Positions 1 to 10,444 of a DNA stretch of 43,448 nucleotides are shown here, one piece after another. The position numbers were made by a program, and so were the translations under genes. Within the stretch, counting starts at the first letter, position 1. The number at the start of each line of letters is the position of its first letter. The stretch is taken from contig MNCI01010839.1 in the NCBI GenBank assembly GCA_015680685.1, positions 396,354-439,801 of the forward strand. Reading direction: 5' to 3'. The notes beneath the pieces are model-generated. The model was not told the DNA's origin, did no database searches, and worked only from the letters and a program-made list of their open reading frames with translations. This DNA comes from Gnetum montanum. Taxonomy: Eukaryota > Streptophyta > Gnetopsida > Gnetales > Gnetaceae.

Positions 1-1134
1 AGAACCGCGTGGTGCACACGGCACAATATTTTCGGGCAATTGCAGGGTTTTCGCAACTTACCTTACCGTTTCCTGTAACTGGTATTTCAAGAAAAAGCCT
101 TCCATGGCTCAACACATTTTCAGGAAAATAATCCGCCTACAACCTCACCGAACAGGCCTGGGAATGCATTTCAAAATTTTTCTAGGCGGTCAAAAAAGAA
201 GAAGCGGCAATTACAAGTTTATCCGCCTTGGGACCTGCAATCTGGAAATAATAACCATGCCCGATGCTGATGCCTCTGATACAGCGATGTTTCCTGACAT
301 GGCGGCTGAGCCTTCTCCTGTGATGGTAGTTGCTAGTAACGATTTTTGGCCAAAGATATTTTGAATCAGTTGCAGGATTGGTGGCTTTTCCTTCGGGATC
401 GTATTTCGGGTCATTCCGAATTTTAATCTCAATTATCGGATGCAAAATGAAATTAACTACCACTACCACCAATAAGGGGGAGATTATATTGAATTTTTAT
501 GATAAAATCTTAGAGCTTAGTGACACTTANTTTTTGCTATTTTTCTACCAATGTCTGTCCCCTTTTTTTGTTTCTGTTTTTGATGACTGCCGCAGTCACG
601 CACGTTTTTTTTATATGCATAAATAACGTTGTGCTGCTGTCTCTGTCGTCCTCTCCGTCTTTGCCTTCGGTCGAGGTCTACTCCACTACCATCTTCTTCG
701 CTGTTGCCCTCAATCGTGACCTGCAAAATGCCGGCGAACACTGCAGTCCTTGCAGAGGCGCGCCATGCCTTGGTACCTTGCGCTCATACCATAGTAAAAA
801 AAATCCAATTTTTTATCTTAATTTGTGCGATGTAACCCAAAAAAAAAGTCAACATCTCCATTTGGAACATGGGTAAGGTTTATGTTTCTCCTTTGACATC
901 CTTCTCTTAGTCCACGGGAGAATTCATTAAAATCCCATATGTTGAGAAATGTGTAACAGGACTTCTTAACATGACTTGCAGAGCCAGTGTCATCCTAATG
1001 TTACCATTAAGTGATTTCCATCTCTCTCTCTTCTTGCCATTTCAATACTTTGCCCAATTACATCTTGCCATTTCAAATATTTGTATTGTAATATTTCAGA
1101 AAATCTCAATCATCTCATGTCTCTATTCCATAAA
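1..1134. other. Unclassified left flank, no gene supported
   Basis: This stretch does not match either LTR in the window and has clearly more CpG than the retrotransposon interior, so it is probably younger or less methylated sequence. Short open frames exist on both strands (for example 104-364 on + and 211-432 on -), but none carries a domain I recognise. A purine tract (AAGGGGGAGA, about 474-483) and a TATA-like run near 611-626 could belong to another retroelement, but no paired terminal repeat is visible. Base 530 is ambiguous. Faint similarity to the 3' LTR of element 1 may begin as early as about 1060, so the right edge is uncertain by some tens of bases. Confidence 0.4.
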
Positions 1135-2630
1135 ATGGCTAAATGTGCCAATAGAAACCTTATGAATTTTGGCAAAATTCATTTGAAAATGGTTGCTACA
1201 CTCCACTACGTTGCACAACGTAGCCAACGTGATGAGTTTTTAAGGTCGATATTTTTCCAAATGTGAAACAAGGAGGTATCAGGCTATTCTAACATGGAAG
1301 ATGCATTTTCTAGCTACTGAAATTGCTTGCCTTGCCAAATCCTAGAGTGGAATTTTTAATTTTAACAAAATTCATTGGAAAATGGCTGCTATGCTTTACT
1401 ACACTATGCAGCGTAGACAGCATAGTAAGCCAAAACCACAAAATTTTTCTAAGTGTTCACACTATGCTTTGTCACACTAGGTAGCATAGATAGTGTAACA
1501 CTTGGAAAACACCTTCAAATGCCTCCAAAAGCTCCCAGAACCCACCATCAACCTTCATTTCAGCTCTAGCATCTCTTCGGTGGCCAAGATCAATAGTTTT
1601 CTTTGTTTTTGCACCTCCTATTGATCCCCAAAGTTGTCCCTATGCTTGACACTACTAAGAAGATGAGAGAAGATGTAGTCCCAAAGTGTAGGCTTCAAGT
1701 TGCATTTTTTTGGGAATGTTTGTAGGTACATGGTAGTTCTTTAGAATTTGGCACATGTGGTTTGGGCAATATGGTCATAGTTTGGTAGATTTTTAGTCCC
1801 TGTTCCTATCCTGTAGAGCGTAGCACTATTGAGCTTAACACTTTGAGTGTAGCATGTCAGCATGATACATTTACATTCATGCTATACCAGACCCAAGACA
1901 CATGGCATCTAATCCATGTCTCCCATAAACCCTAACTATATAAATATCCTAGTAATTAGCATTCTAAGGGTTGGCTTCTGCAGTTGGCTTTGGTAGAAGA
2001 TTGGCAAGCAAAAGGTTGATGAGTAGAAAATATCAGCATTAGAGCATTCCTAACATCTACCTCACTCCCACATTTGAGCATAACACCTACACCCTACACC
2101 CACACAATGTGACAATTATCAGTCCAACAAGCTTCATCTTCTTTGCATCTATCAGCACCATGTCTGCAACATCCTAGAGACTATGACCATACTACCTCAT
2201 TGCCCTACTGTGCCTATCTAATACTACGTACCAATTGTACACATCATTTAATTAAAATTCATGTTCCCTAATCTTGGGGTGGTGCATTTCTTTACCTAAA
2301 CTCTCATTTCTTTTTCCTATAGCACATATTTCAAATTGTTAGTGTACTTGTTTATTTCTATTGTCAATATGCATTAAGACACACACGTTGATACACTCCC
2401 ACCATTATGTATGTTATGCTCCTATTTGTATCAACTCCTACATGTGATGCTCTAAAAACACTATTTGCAAATAGTTATTAGACACCACATAAGTCCCTAT
2501 CTAATCAACCAGACCATTCAGGGCATCCCATTTCTATTTTCTCTAGCACAGTCCTCCCACAGACTCAAGGTTAGGCTATATACCTGATGACCTCTCAATG
2601 TTCCAACCACCAACATTTTCAGACGTTATA
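1135..2630 (+). repeat. 5' LTR of element 1, 5'-truncated
   Basis: This segment aligns with about 18595-20055 (the 3' LTR), including the runs around 1290-1440 versus 18715-18870 and the TATA-box region. The first ~0.8 kb of the LTR, present at 17791-18590, is missing here. The right end is set by the primer-binding site that follows at 2636. The terminal bases read ATA rather than the ACA seen in the 3' copy. Confidence 0.85.
1937..1946 (+). promoter_or_regulatory. LTR TATA box, element 1 (5' copy)
   Basis: TATATAAATA follows a CCCTAAC context. The 3' LTR has TATAAATA at the matching place (19366-19373). Transcription would start about 25-35 bases downstream, in the conserved CATTCTAAGGGTTGGCTTCT stretch, so U3 would be most of the LTR. 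Confidence 0.6.
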
Positions 2631-2635
2631 ATTCT

Positions 2636-2653
2636 TGGCACTAGAAGGAGGGC
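2636..2653 (+). other. Primer-binding site, element 1
   Basis: TGGCACTAGAAGGAGGGC starts five bases after the LTR end, with the TGG expected opposite a tRNA CCA end. Position and form fit a Ty3/gypsy primer-binding site. I could not assign the donor tRNA from memory. Element 2 has a diverged relative of this site at the same place. Confidence 0.6.
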
Positions 2654-3762
2654 ATGAACCTTTGTGTTCCTTCTATGTGCCATGGGTAGTCCTACATGCT
2701 TTCTATACCTCCATCACTAGCAATAGGCTAGCATAGATGTAACACCCCTATGGACCTACTAAGGTAGTAGCTGGATCATAGGCTAGCGTAGGAGTTATCT
2801 ACATTTTGGTCAATGCAAATTGGTCTTGGTTGACAGTTCCCTTGGAACCTTGTAGGAAAAAAAGCCCAAAACTATGTACTACATTAAGCTCTCTATGTTC
2901 CATGTAGCATGACAACCCTGTTAGCATGATAGTCCCTCTCAGTGTAACAAGTGTAATAGTAGAGATAACCATTTTTTTAGCATTTTCAGACTTAGCCATT
3001 TTTGGCCTATTTTCCTTATAGTTTTCATATTTAACCATTTAGCTTAAAATGTACTATTTTTAAATGTTTCTTACAAGCATATCTCCTTCTCACATCTCTT
3101 CTGACACAAGGAAGATGAATTTTATTTAGCACTTCGACTACCCCCTAAGTTTAGAGGTGGCCCACCCTATCCAACTCATGTGGGATGTTGAGTGACCACT
3201 TAGCCTGGTGTGACTATAATGGTAGTCTCTAAGACTGCAACATCAACTACTTGAATACATGATACATGACAAAGAACAATATAATTTTTTATGCATAAAG
3301 ATCCAAGTGGGCCTATCATTGGATTGCCAGGAAGTAGAGGAAAAGCAAAATTTCAAAATCATCCACTGAAATGGAACAGAATTCCTTCCCACCCCTGATG
3401 CAATCATACCACTCACTAAAACCTTCCAGTGGATCTTAGTCCAACATATTTGAATGAGTGGGTCAAAAGAGTGAGACATGGCATCCCACTATGATAAGCC
3501 CCTCCAAGATGGGTAGGAGGAGTTTGAGTCTCATTCTGAAGGGTGTGGCCTGCTCTATGCCTCAACCTCACATTCTACTTCTCTATTCCTTTCACACCAA
3601 TCACAATCTTCTGCCTCCTTTGCAGTGGATACAACACTTCCATAGTCCAAACCTTCGCTAGTAATAGGTAGCCACCAAATGCTGTCAACACAACAGCTTG
3701 TAGGATCCTTGACCTCCTTTCCCTTTGTTATTCCTTCGTAATCTGTTCAATTTTCCTAGCCA
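2654..3762 (+). other. Untranslated leader of element 1
   Basis: About 1.1 kb lies between the primer-binding site and the gag start. It has no convincing open frame on either strand and no recognisable extra ORF of the kind some Tat elements carry upstream of gag. Confidence 0.5.
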
Positions 3763-6235
3763 ATGTCAGTGACACCCACATTACCATATGTGCACACTAT
3801 GCTCATGTCACAGCCACAAACAAGCCCTACTTCCATTATCCCTTCTATGACAGTCCCACCAACAACAACAACTCCAACCTCAACTGCGTGATGGGTAACA
3901 ACATCTTTTCCTACCATTCAATTGCCTTGGATGTTGCTATATACACAACCACAAATATATTAAGTGTCATACATGGCACAACCGACAATAGGGTTATGGG
4001 CCACTCCGACAACACCACCAATGGTAGCCACTCTAGTAGCACCATCTACAAGGCTAGTAGCTACTTCAGCAGCATTACCTATGGGGCTGTGGGCCACTCA
4101 GATGGCACCACCAATGGGAGCCACTCAGATGGCACCCCCAACGGGGCTAGTAGATGCACCACCAGCACCATCAATGATAGTCACTCCGATGGCACCACCC
4201 ACGATGTAATTAATGCAACCCTCTGTGACACCTGCTAGTCTAGATCAAGCATTTTAGCTCATTCAAACCCTAACTAATGAAGTCAAGTGGCTTAAATCTA
4301 CTAGCTCCAAAATAGTCCATGCAATGAACTTTTATCATGATGACCCTATTAGCCCCAATTTATCTTCACTCACATTACCTCCTAGGGTATAGCTTCCCCA
4401 ATTCATGAAATACAATAGAGATGGTGATCCAAATGCCCACCTAGTTACTTTCTGATCTAAGTCCTTATTACTACAACCATGGCCGCACATAATTATTCAT
4501 GTCTTTGCCATGTCTTTGACTAGAAAAGCTTTAGATTGGTATCATGTTCTTCCTTGTGCTTCTATTTCAACTCTAGAGGAGTTTTTGAGTCAGCTCGTAA
4601 CCCACTTCAAGTACAACTTGAAGCTAGAAGCCACATTAGATCAACTCATGAGTGTCAAGCAAGAAGTGCTAGAACCTATGCAAAAATTCATACAATGTTG
4701 GAGTGCTGCTCTAAATGAGATTCATGAGACCATTACTGAAACTCATTTATTGGCCATTTTTAAGGGCACTATAAATGATTTCATTAAATCTAAATTGTAT
4801 TACTTAGCCCCATGCTCCCTTAGTCAAGCCTTTGCTCAGAAAAAGAGCATACAAGAGTCAGTACAGGCTAGCAAAGACCCGGCTTACATAGCTTATAAAA
4901 ATGCACATGCAAAGAAAGATAAAGAAAAGGGGAAGGCTGTGACAACCACTATGGCGACTATGGGTAATGAAACCAAGCCCAACAACAACAAATAGGCTGC
5001 CAAAGCAGCTAAGGCTATGACCACTACCAATAAAACATTGAGCTTTAGCAACGCGGGAACTAGCCAACCTACAGCATTAATGGTCATGGCACAAGCTTTG
5101 CCAAGGAAAAATTTTGAGCACACGGATTGCTCAAAATATGCCCCATTGCTAATTAAGTTATCAAAGCTTTTGGATCAACTGTTGAGTGCTAGGCACATTC
5201 AACATAAGCAAATGTGAGAGGAGGCCCATAAATGTCATGAGAGGTACTATGAGATCCTCTTAGACCCCTCTGTAGCTATGCCTAAAAAGCCTCCAGTGCC
5301 CAAAAATTTTAGGCTAGATCGATTCTATAACTACCACTAGTTGTGTGGCCATGACACATATTAATGCTTAGCATCAAAAGATGATATCCAATGCATGATT
5401 GATCAAGGTAAGCTAGTCCTTGACAAAAATAGTCCTATCCAGCTAGAGAACCAGTTTTTGAATGTCTATAAAGACCCATTGAATGCTATTAGTGCAAGCT
5501 ATACCATTAATGCTATCAGTGTTGATGACAATGCAAAGTCAACACATGAGTTGTTTGTGGTTTTTTTGCCTTCCTATGGTGTTGAATTTTCGATGTCAAC
5601 TAGGCCATAGGCCCCCTTTGTCATCAAGGTACCATCTCGGGTACCTGTAACACCTTTTGTGGTCAATGACCCACAACCTATTACAACAACTACCCAAGCA
5701 CCTTTTTTTATAAGGGTGCCAAAACATAAAAATCCCCCAACTACCCAAAGTCCAGTGGTTGGAACCACATCACAACCTTCATCATAACCCTCTCGCATGA
5801 GGAAATGTGATGAACGCCTAGCTGACAAGATGATTAGGGAACGCACTACACTAGGCCCCCCTAAGCCAACCCTCTTGTTAATAGTTCCCATGATGCCATC
5901 ATCTAAAGATAAGATGGAAATGTACTTACAAAAAGTAGCTACCAAAGCCTAGAAGTCTACCACTCAACCAAAAGCCAAGTCCTCTCCTCCTTAGAAAATT
6001 AATCTTTTAGGGCATACCGAGGAAATAAAAACCACCAAACAACTGAATGGTGGACAAGATTTCCTAGACACACTTACACTGGTAAGACAAGCTTTAAAAA
6101 AATAAAATAAAACTTTAAGCTTGTATGATTTAATAATGACTTCTTCTATGCATCATGAGGCTTTAATCCACATATTGGCATCCATTCCTATTAAGGAAGA
6201 TATGCTAGTAGAGGAGAAAATCATTCATGCCATCA
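3763..6235 (+). pseudogene. gag: Gag of element 1 (frame 1, broken)
   Basis: Gag would form the virus-like particle and bind element RNA. The frame opens at ATG 3763 and continues, with scattered stops, to about 6235. In order it holds a Pro/Thr/Ser-rich N-terminus, a 10-residue repeat (about 3999-4205), the capsid-type core (LPQFMKYNRDGDPNAHL near 4393, then ALDWYHVLP near 4530), a basic Lys-rich stretch (4900-5040), and a CCHC-type knuckle at 5311-5400. In the knuckle the first Cys reads as Tyr, while the Cys-Gly-His and the last Cys survive, followed by the DDIQ...IDQGKL tail typical of Tat Gag. In-frame stops include those at 4206, 4993, 5215, 5608 and about 5785. The longest unbroken piece is 4510-4995. 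A frameshift near 6230-6245 separates it from protease. Confidence 0.85.
3999..4205 (+). repeat. 30-bp coding tandem repeat in the Gag N-terminus
   Basis: About seven degenerate units built around GCCACTCAGATGGCACCACC code in the gag frame for a 10-residue repeat rich in Ala, Thr, Pro and Met, with WATQMAPPMG as one form. The period stays close to 30 bases, so the frame is preserved across units. The repeat looks like a disordered linker rather than a folded domain. Confidence 0.7.
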
Positions 6236-6976
6236 TGCTTCTCACCCACAACTAAAGAACCACAATCAATCCTCTTAACTTTTCATGATGAATCCATTAA
6301 AGCCAATCCTAAAAGGGGTCAAGTAACCACTACTCCTATGTTTATAATAATTCGTGTAGGTCAATACAGGATTCGTAGGATGCACGTCGATGATGGGGCC
6401 ACAACCAATGTAATCCTATTCCCTATTGTTGACAAGCTGAGCCTGGTGAATCAAATCAAGCCCACAACAATTTCTTGTTTGAAGTCATTCAATGGGGCAC
6501 ACATCGTGGTCAAGGGAACCATCACTATCAATTTTGTGGTAGGGGATCAATTCCCCACTAATGTAGAATTCATTGTGGTAGAGGAGATGTCTGGGTTCAA
6601 TTTAATCTTAGGACAATCTTGGCTAGCCCAATTAAGGATTGTCTCTTTACCAATCCACCAAGATATCCACAAACCTTATGTGGGTGGAGAAGTGGTAATT
6701 TTTGGTGACGATGTAGCCCCTTGCACTATCAACAATATAGATACAAAGCAAGGGTCAGAGATAGAAGTCTCTAAAGATGCATCACCTGTTTACAATAAAA
6801 TCCAATGTTGTTCAGTAAGTGAACCAAGCAAAACTAATGATCTGCATGAAGAAAATATATGGGTAGAGTTGCCTTTTTCAATGATAGAAGATAGTCTAGA
6901 AGAGTATCGCCTCATGTCTTCCAGGCCATACGCATCACCTAACCCACATCACGTTAGGAAAAATCTACATGATTAG
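6227..6976 (+). pseudogene. pro: Aspartic protease of element 1 (open frame)
   Basis: This is the retropepsin-like protease that would cut the Gag-Pol polyprotein. The 249-codon open frame is one of the longest in the window. The active-site region reads MHVDDGATTNVI, so the usual Asp-Thr/Ser-Gly is Asp-Asp-Gly here and Asp-Asn-Glu in element 2. It is followed by the flap region with VVKGTITINFVVG and the second hallmark FNLILGQSWLAQ, equivalent to the ILGRxWL block of plant Ty3 proteases. The frame ends with NLHD and a stop, matching NIGRHLHK and a stop in element 2, which fixes the natural 3' end of the gag-pro coding block. The ATG at 6227 is probably not a true start, because protease should be fused to Gag. 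Confidence 0.85.
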
Positions 6977-7090
6977 GTTGTGTCCCTAATTTACTCTTTT
7001 AGTTCTTTTGTCTTTAGTACTTTTGTTTGTATAGTTTGGATTTTGTGTTATGTTTACTTTCTATGTTAGTTATGCTTTTTTCAACTATCA

Positions 7091-7382
7091 CATGGCTTGG
7101 AACAACCTTAAACTATCACACAGCCTACCAAGGCCTAAAACTAGCAATCCAGAACCCCCTTTTACAACTACAACATGGCTTGAAATGGCCTTAAACCAAC
7201 ATGTCCTGAAATGGCCTTAAACTAGCATGGCCCAAATTGGCTTTAATCTAGCCATGGCCCAAAATGTCCTTAAACTAGCATGGCCTAAATTGGCCTTAAA
7301 CTAGCCATTTCCTAAAATGGCCTTAAACTAGCCATGGTCTAAAATGGCCTTAAATTATTGCATGGGGCCCACAAGAGGCCTA
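7091..7382. repeat. 26-27-bp tandem repeat after protease (element 1)
   Basis: About nine degenerate copies of ATGGCCTAAATTGGCCTTAA followed by ACTAGCC. The core GGCCTTAAACTAGC also occurs before RT (12367-12490), after integrase (16009-16284), and at the matching places in element 2. Confidence 0.75.
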
Positions 7383-7545
7383 ATTACATCAACAAAAATT
7401 CTAAGCAAAAGAAATAAAATAAGTATCATGCTTCTTATAAATTGTAAATGAAATACATAGTCCAAGATTATGTCCACTCTCACAATTACAAAATTTCTCA
7501 ACAATGGGGTTACATTCCAAACATTTTAAAACATCAATGTATAGG

Positions 7546-7607
7546 CTATGGCTTCTCTCCTCTATCTTTATCTACCTCTCCACTAGGTCCTACATCTTCA
7601 CCTGGAT
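7546..7607 (-). pseudogene. Antisense gene, terminal exon (element 1)
   Basis: After a TATGCAAG acceptor the frame reads DPGEDVGPSGEVDKDRGEKP and then stops at TAG. Element 2 has a last exon of similar size and character (Gly/Asp/Pro-rich, then TAG) at 25458-25384. The two tails are not close in sequence, so the match rests mostly on position and composition. Confidence 0.5.
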
Positions 7608-7705
7608 CTTGCATAAGCCAAGGACAAAACAATAAACTGATGGATAAGCAAGATAACATATGAGGTTATCATGAAATAAATTCTAATAAAGTAGAATTAA
7701 CCAAC

Positions 7706-8607
7706 CTAAGATGGGCCCACATCCATGTCTGGCAATATTCTGTTAAGGCCAGATTCCAAGCACCGGAGAATTTCTTCCTCAGTCAAATTAACCTAGTCCT
7801 CCTCCCTTAAGTCAAGACCTGCTAGGATCTTCCCTTTCTCCATAGTCGTCCATACAGGTGGCCCCAAAGAAAATGTAGCAGATGTGGCCTCCCCAGAAGG
7901 CATGGTCATTTCCCTCTTTAGGGATTCACTAATCACTAAGTGCTTCACAAATCTACTATAAGCTTGGGTAGCATCAATTGTGTCAAGGAATAGTTCATGA
8001 CCTCGACGTTCTATAGACTCATCTCTATATTTTTTGTGGTAAGAAGCATGTTCCATTTTGTACATATACTTATGATTATTTTGTGCTTCCCCCATTCATA
8101 CACCTTGGCACTTTAATCTTTCTAATCCTGGTTCTTTTGAGCCAAGAGATCCATTTGCATACATTGTTCAATTACTTTGCATGTGGCTTCATTTTTTCCC
8201 CTCACTGCTGACCAATATCTAGCATAATCAATTATGCTCATATTCTAGCTACCATCTGAGTTGTCACAGGTCATCAAGAATTTGTTCCATGGTTGCAGGT
8301 CTTCCAGTTCAGTGCTTCCTGACTCACCTTTTCTTTTTTGAGTTTTTGAACTCATTTCCAAATGTCTTTGTTTATGTTCCTACACTCCCACTGTGATCGT
8401 GTCAAGTGTAGCATGCATTTGCTTACCTCATCATATATATGACGAGGCACCTCTATTACATCTAGAGGGAGTTTAGGCATAGCTATCTCAAGATCTATTT
8501 ACTTTAAATGATCAATCATATCATCCACTATGCCCTGCATAAAAGTAAACTTATCTGGGGTTTCCACCCATGGTTGTAAGTGAAAAGTGGATAAAGATTT
8601 AGGACCC
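7706..8607 (-). pseudogene. Antisense gene, exons 6+7 (element 1)
   Basis: The first part (FHLQPWVETPDKFTFMQ, then DDMIDHLK) matches exon 6 of element 2 (MKPWVEVLEKIEFIH, then KDIIHWLQ). It runs without a clear intron into MPKLPLDVIEVPRHIYDEV, which matches LPKLSSDVPNVSLKLYETI in exon 7 of element 2. After one or more frameshifts, the 100-codon open stretch 8095-7793 (NHKYMYKMEHASYHKKY and onward) again has a counterpart in element 2. The charged, Leu-rich stretch after IYDEV could be coiled coil. The 3' border TTAG/GTTGGT matches ATAG/GTTTGA in element 2. The ~80-base intron and the flanking Asp/Tyr-rich segment found in element 2 are absent, by deletion here or gain there. Confidence 0.65.
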
Positions 8608-8689
8608 CTAGCAGAAATAGCACCCGTTTTGCAATAAAGCATGTTATCATTATGGTAAAAAAAAAGAAAAGAGAAAAGGATGAGAGGAA

Positions 8690-8925
8690 AGAGACCCTCA
8701 GGGGTGAGAGCAGGGGGATTTCCCATCTGCACACTATCAAACAAACTAGCAAACTCACCATCCTTGAAATGTAGCCCCTCTTCTTCAAGCTACCTTAGGA
8801 GTGTGACAGCATCCTCAGTTATCATATGTCACTCAAGCTATGGGACACTTTCTGCAAAAGGCTCCTCTTCTACTAAGGCCTCCTCTTCAATGACAGAAAT
8901 GTCTTCCTTGTCTACCATTCATAAG
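8690..8925 (-). pseudogene. Antisense gene, exon 5, acidic (element 1)
   Basis: The exon starts after CTAACCCTAG. It codes a Glu-rich segment (MVDKEDISVIEEEALVEEEP) followed by EFASLFDSVQMGNPPAL. Element 2 exon 5 has the same plan: a Glu-rich start, then DAFFDGSLQGKPPTI. Three in-frame stops interrupt it. The 3' donor is not clear in this copy. Confidence 0.6.
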
Positions 8926-8948
8926 CTAGGGTTAGAGCACTTGTCCAA

Positions 8949-8970
8949 CATATATATATATATATATATA
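8949..8970. repeat. (TA)n microsatellite in the intron before exon 5
   Basis: An uninterrupted TA dinucleotide run of about 22 bases lies in what would be the intron between exons 4 and 5 of the antisense gene. Confidence 0.9.
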
Positions 8971-9014
8971 AGAGATAAAGGAAGCAACAAATGGGCTAAC
9001 TAAGGCATACTTAC

Positions 9015-9976
9015 CAACAAGTTCAAACTGCACATTGCGAACTCTGATACGTAACCACTTACCCCTCTCTTCAATTGCATGCGTACGTTAATGAGGCATG
9101 CCCCCATCACTACATTGCCTACGTTAATGAGAGGAGCCTCTCCAAGACTGTCGTATGCATGGAAGGATGGTCCTGCTTGGTCCTTGGTTTTCATCAAAAA
9201 AGACTCCCCAATAGCCTCTAGAGGGTCCTAAGACCGAGTGGTGCAAAACATGTGGGGGATCCATGGCTTGGATATTTGGGTGCAATCTTGCATCACCCAA
9301 ATCCCATTTTCATGAACCACCAAATATTTTGTTAACCTACGCAATCATGCTATAAAAAATGCAAGGTGAACATGAGAACGTGCCTTAAGTTTGCTGCACA
9401 TCTTGATCATCTCAGCCCATAATCCTTCCACAAGATATCTAGCCTAGTTGTATCACGTCCCCTCCTCCATTATATTCCTCATGATCCATGCTTACTCTAC
9501 CCCAAGAACTTTTCCTTGGAAAAGTAGCTTGGGAAAAGCACAAGCCCAGAAGATGGGGTAAATATGTTGGGCTACCAACAATTTGACTTTTTTCATATAA
9601 ATGCCTTTTTGATCCTTATCAGTGGCTAGCCATTCTTCGATGTCCCCTCAGTGGTTTAGATCCTTGCTAGTCTTTTCACCCACAGGTAATCCATTAGAGG
9701 GGACACCAAAGAGATCTAAAAAGAGATCATCAGTGATCTCAAAGACCACTCGCACATTGTGAACTTATGTGTGAAAGCGGTCAATGCTTTCTATAAAAGA
9801 GTCAACAAGGGTAATCATTTCGACAACCAAGATGCTTGGGTTCATAGCCAAAAAGAGATCCATGAGCCTAGCCTCTTGAACATTTTGGACAATTTTTGTT
9901 GGGGCCTCATTGCATAACCAACACTGTGACTCATCAACCTCACCATATCTAAAGAGAAGGTTAGCCTCAATACACC
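9015..9976 (-). pseudogene. Antisense gene, large exon 4 (element 1)
   Basis: About 960 bases with few stops in one frame. It opens with GCIEANLLFRYGEVDES and continues with FEITDDLFLDLFGVPSNGLP, ACAFPKLLFQGKVLGVE, ARYLVEGLWAEMIKMC, LTKYLVVHENGIWVM and SKPWIPHMF, ending near DSLGEAPLINVGNVV. Element 2 exon 4 (1004 bases) aligns along its whole length, for example FPKLLSQNKV, YYLDMGL, EFLVMRRNECLMA, SRPWIKHIY and DSIGEKPIIVIANI. The pattern ITDDLF...LFGVP..GLP recalls the plant mobile and transposon-linked domains in which a short helix ends in GLP, but this is only a resemblance. This is the best-preserved part of the gene, and conservation at the amino-acid level across two old copies suggests it once coded. 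Confidence 0.72.
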
Positions 9977-10094
9977 CTGAGACAATCACTATGACCTCCT
10001 TGGATTTGGCTGTTGTTGTGATAAACAAATATAGAATTAGCCATGAAATGGAAAATTAAAAATAAAAATGCATGAAAATAAATAAATAATATAA

Positions 10095-10361
10095 CTCATG
10101 TGGCATGAATGGTATGGGGAATGGTGGTACTTGTACTAGTACTTCTTCCACAGTGGGTATCTAGCAAGACACCCATTCACCATCTAACCACCCGAGATCC
10201 CAACACTTCATGTAGGATTTGGAGTACTTGGTTAGATAATTTCTCAAAGCTCTATAATGCTAGCATGCATGTTCTCAGCAATTGAGAACTCTTGTGGGAT
10301 CATTTGGACCAAGGCTAACACCCCTTCCCTATCATGAAGATCACCCTTATCAATCAAGAAT
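10095..10361 (-). pseudogene. Antisense gene, exon 3 (element 1)
   Basis: After the TTGCTAG acceptor it reads FLIDKGDLHDREGVLALVQM, then a part with AENMHASI. This fits the C-terminal tail of NIF domains, where a GDL/EG...L...AENV stretch follows the DDSP block. A frame change follows, then RALRNYLTKYSKSYMKCW, which matches DQLRGNFDKYTNVFNPIFKK in element 2 exon 3 (28488-28214). Confidence 0.55.
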
Positions 10362-10444
10362 CTAGCAATAGATAAAATATAATAAGCACACCAAGTCATA
10401 CAAAATAAATAAAATAAAATTTCTATCATCTAGATAGGACTCAC

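Noticed and set aside
104-432. Overlapping open frames on both strands in the left flank, one with a plausible-looking Ala/Ser/Met-rich tail.
   Set aside because: Short, in conflict on the two strands, and without a recognisable domain.
474-500. AAGGGGGAGATTATATTGAA as a polypurine tract and LTR start of another element.
   Set aside because: No pol block upstream and no second LTR copy in the window.
773-800. Minus-strand TGGTATGAGCGC resembling the initiator-Met primer-binding site of Ty1/copia elements.
   Set aside because: Two of 12 bases differ, no LTR end precedes it, and no copia coding block follows on the minus strand.
4858-5123. Hydrophobic minus-strand open frames suggesting a membrane protein.
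   Set aside because: They mirror the Lys/Ala/Thr-rich part of gag on the + strand.
5574-5945. A 123-codon minus-strand frame.
   Set aside because: It is the shadow of the gag-pro linker, whose + frame matches the family and carries the expected Pro-rich text.
8680-9003. A 107-codon + strand frame rich in Ser.
   Set aside because: It is the mirror of antisense exon 5 and the TA microsatellite. The minus-strand reading aligns with element 2 and this one does not.
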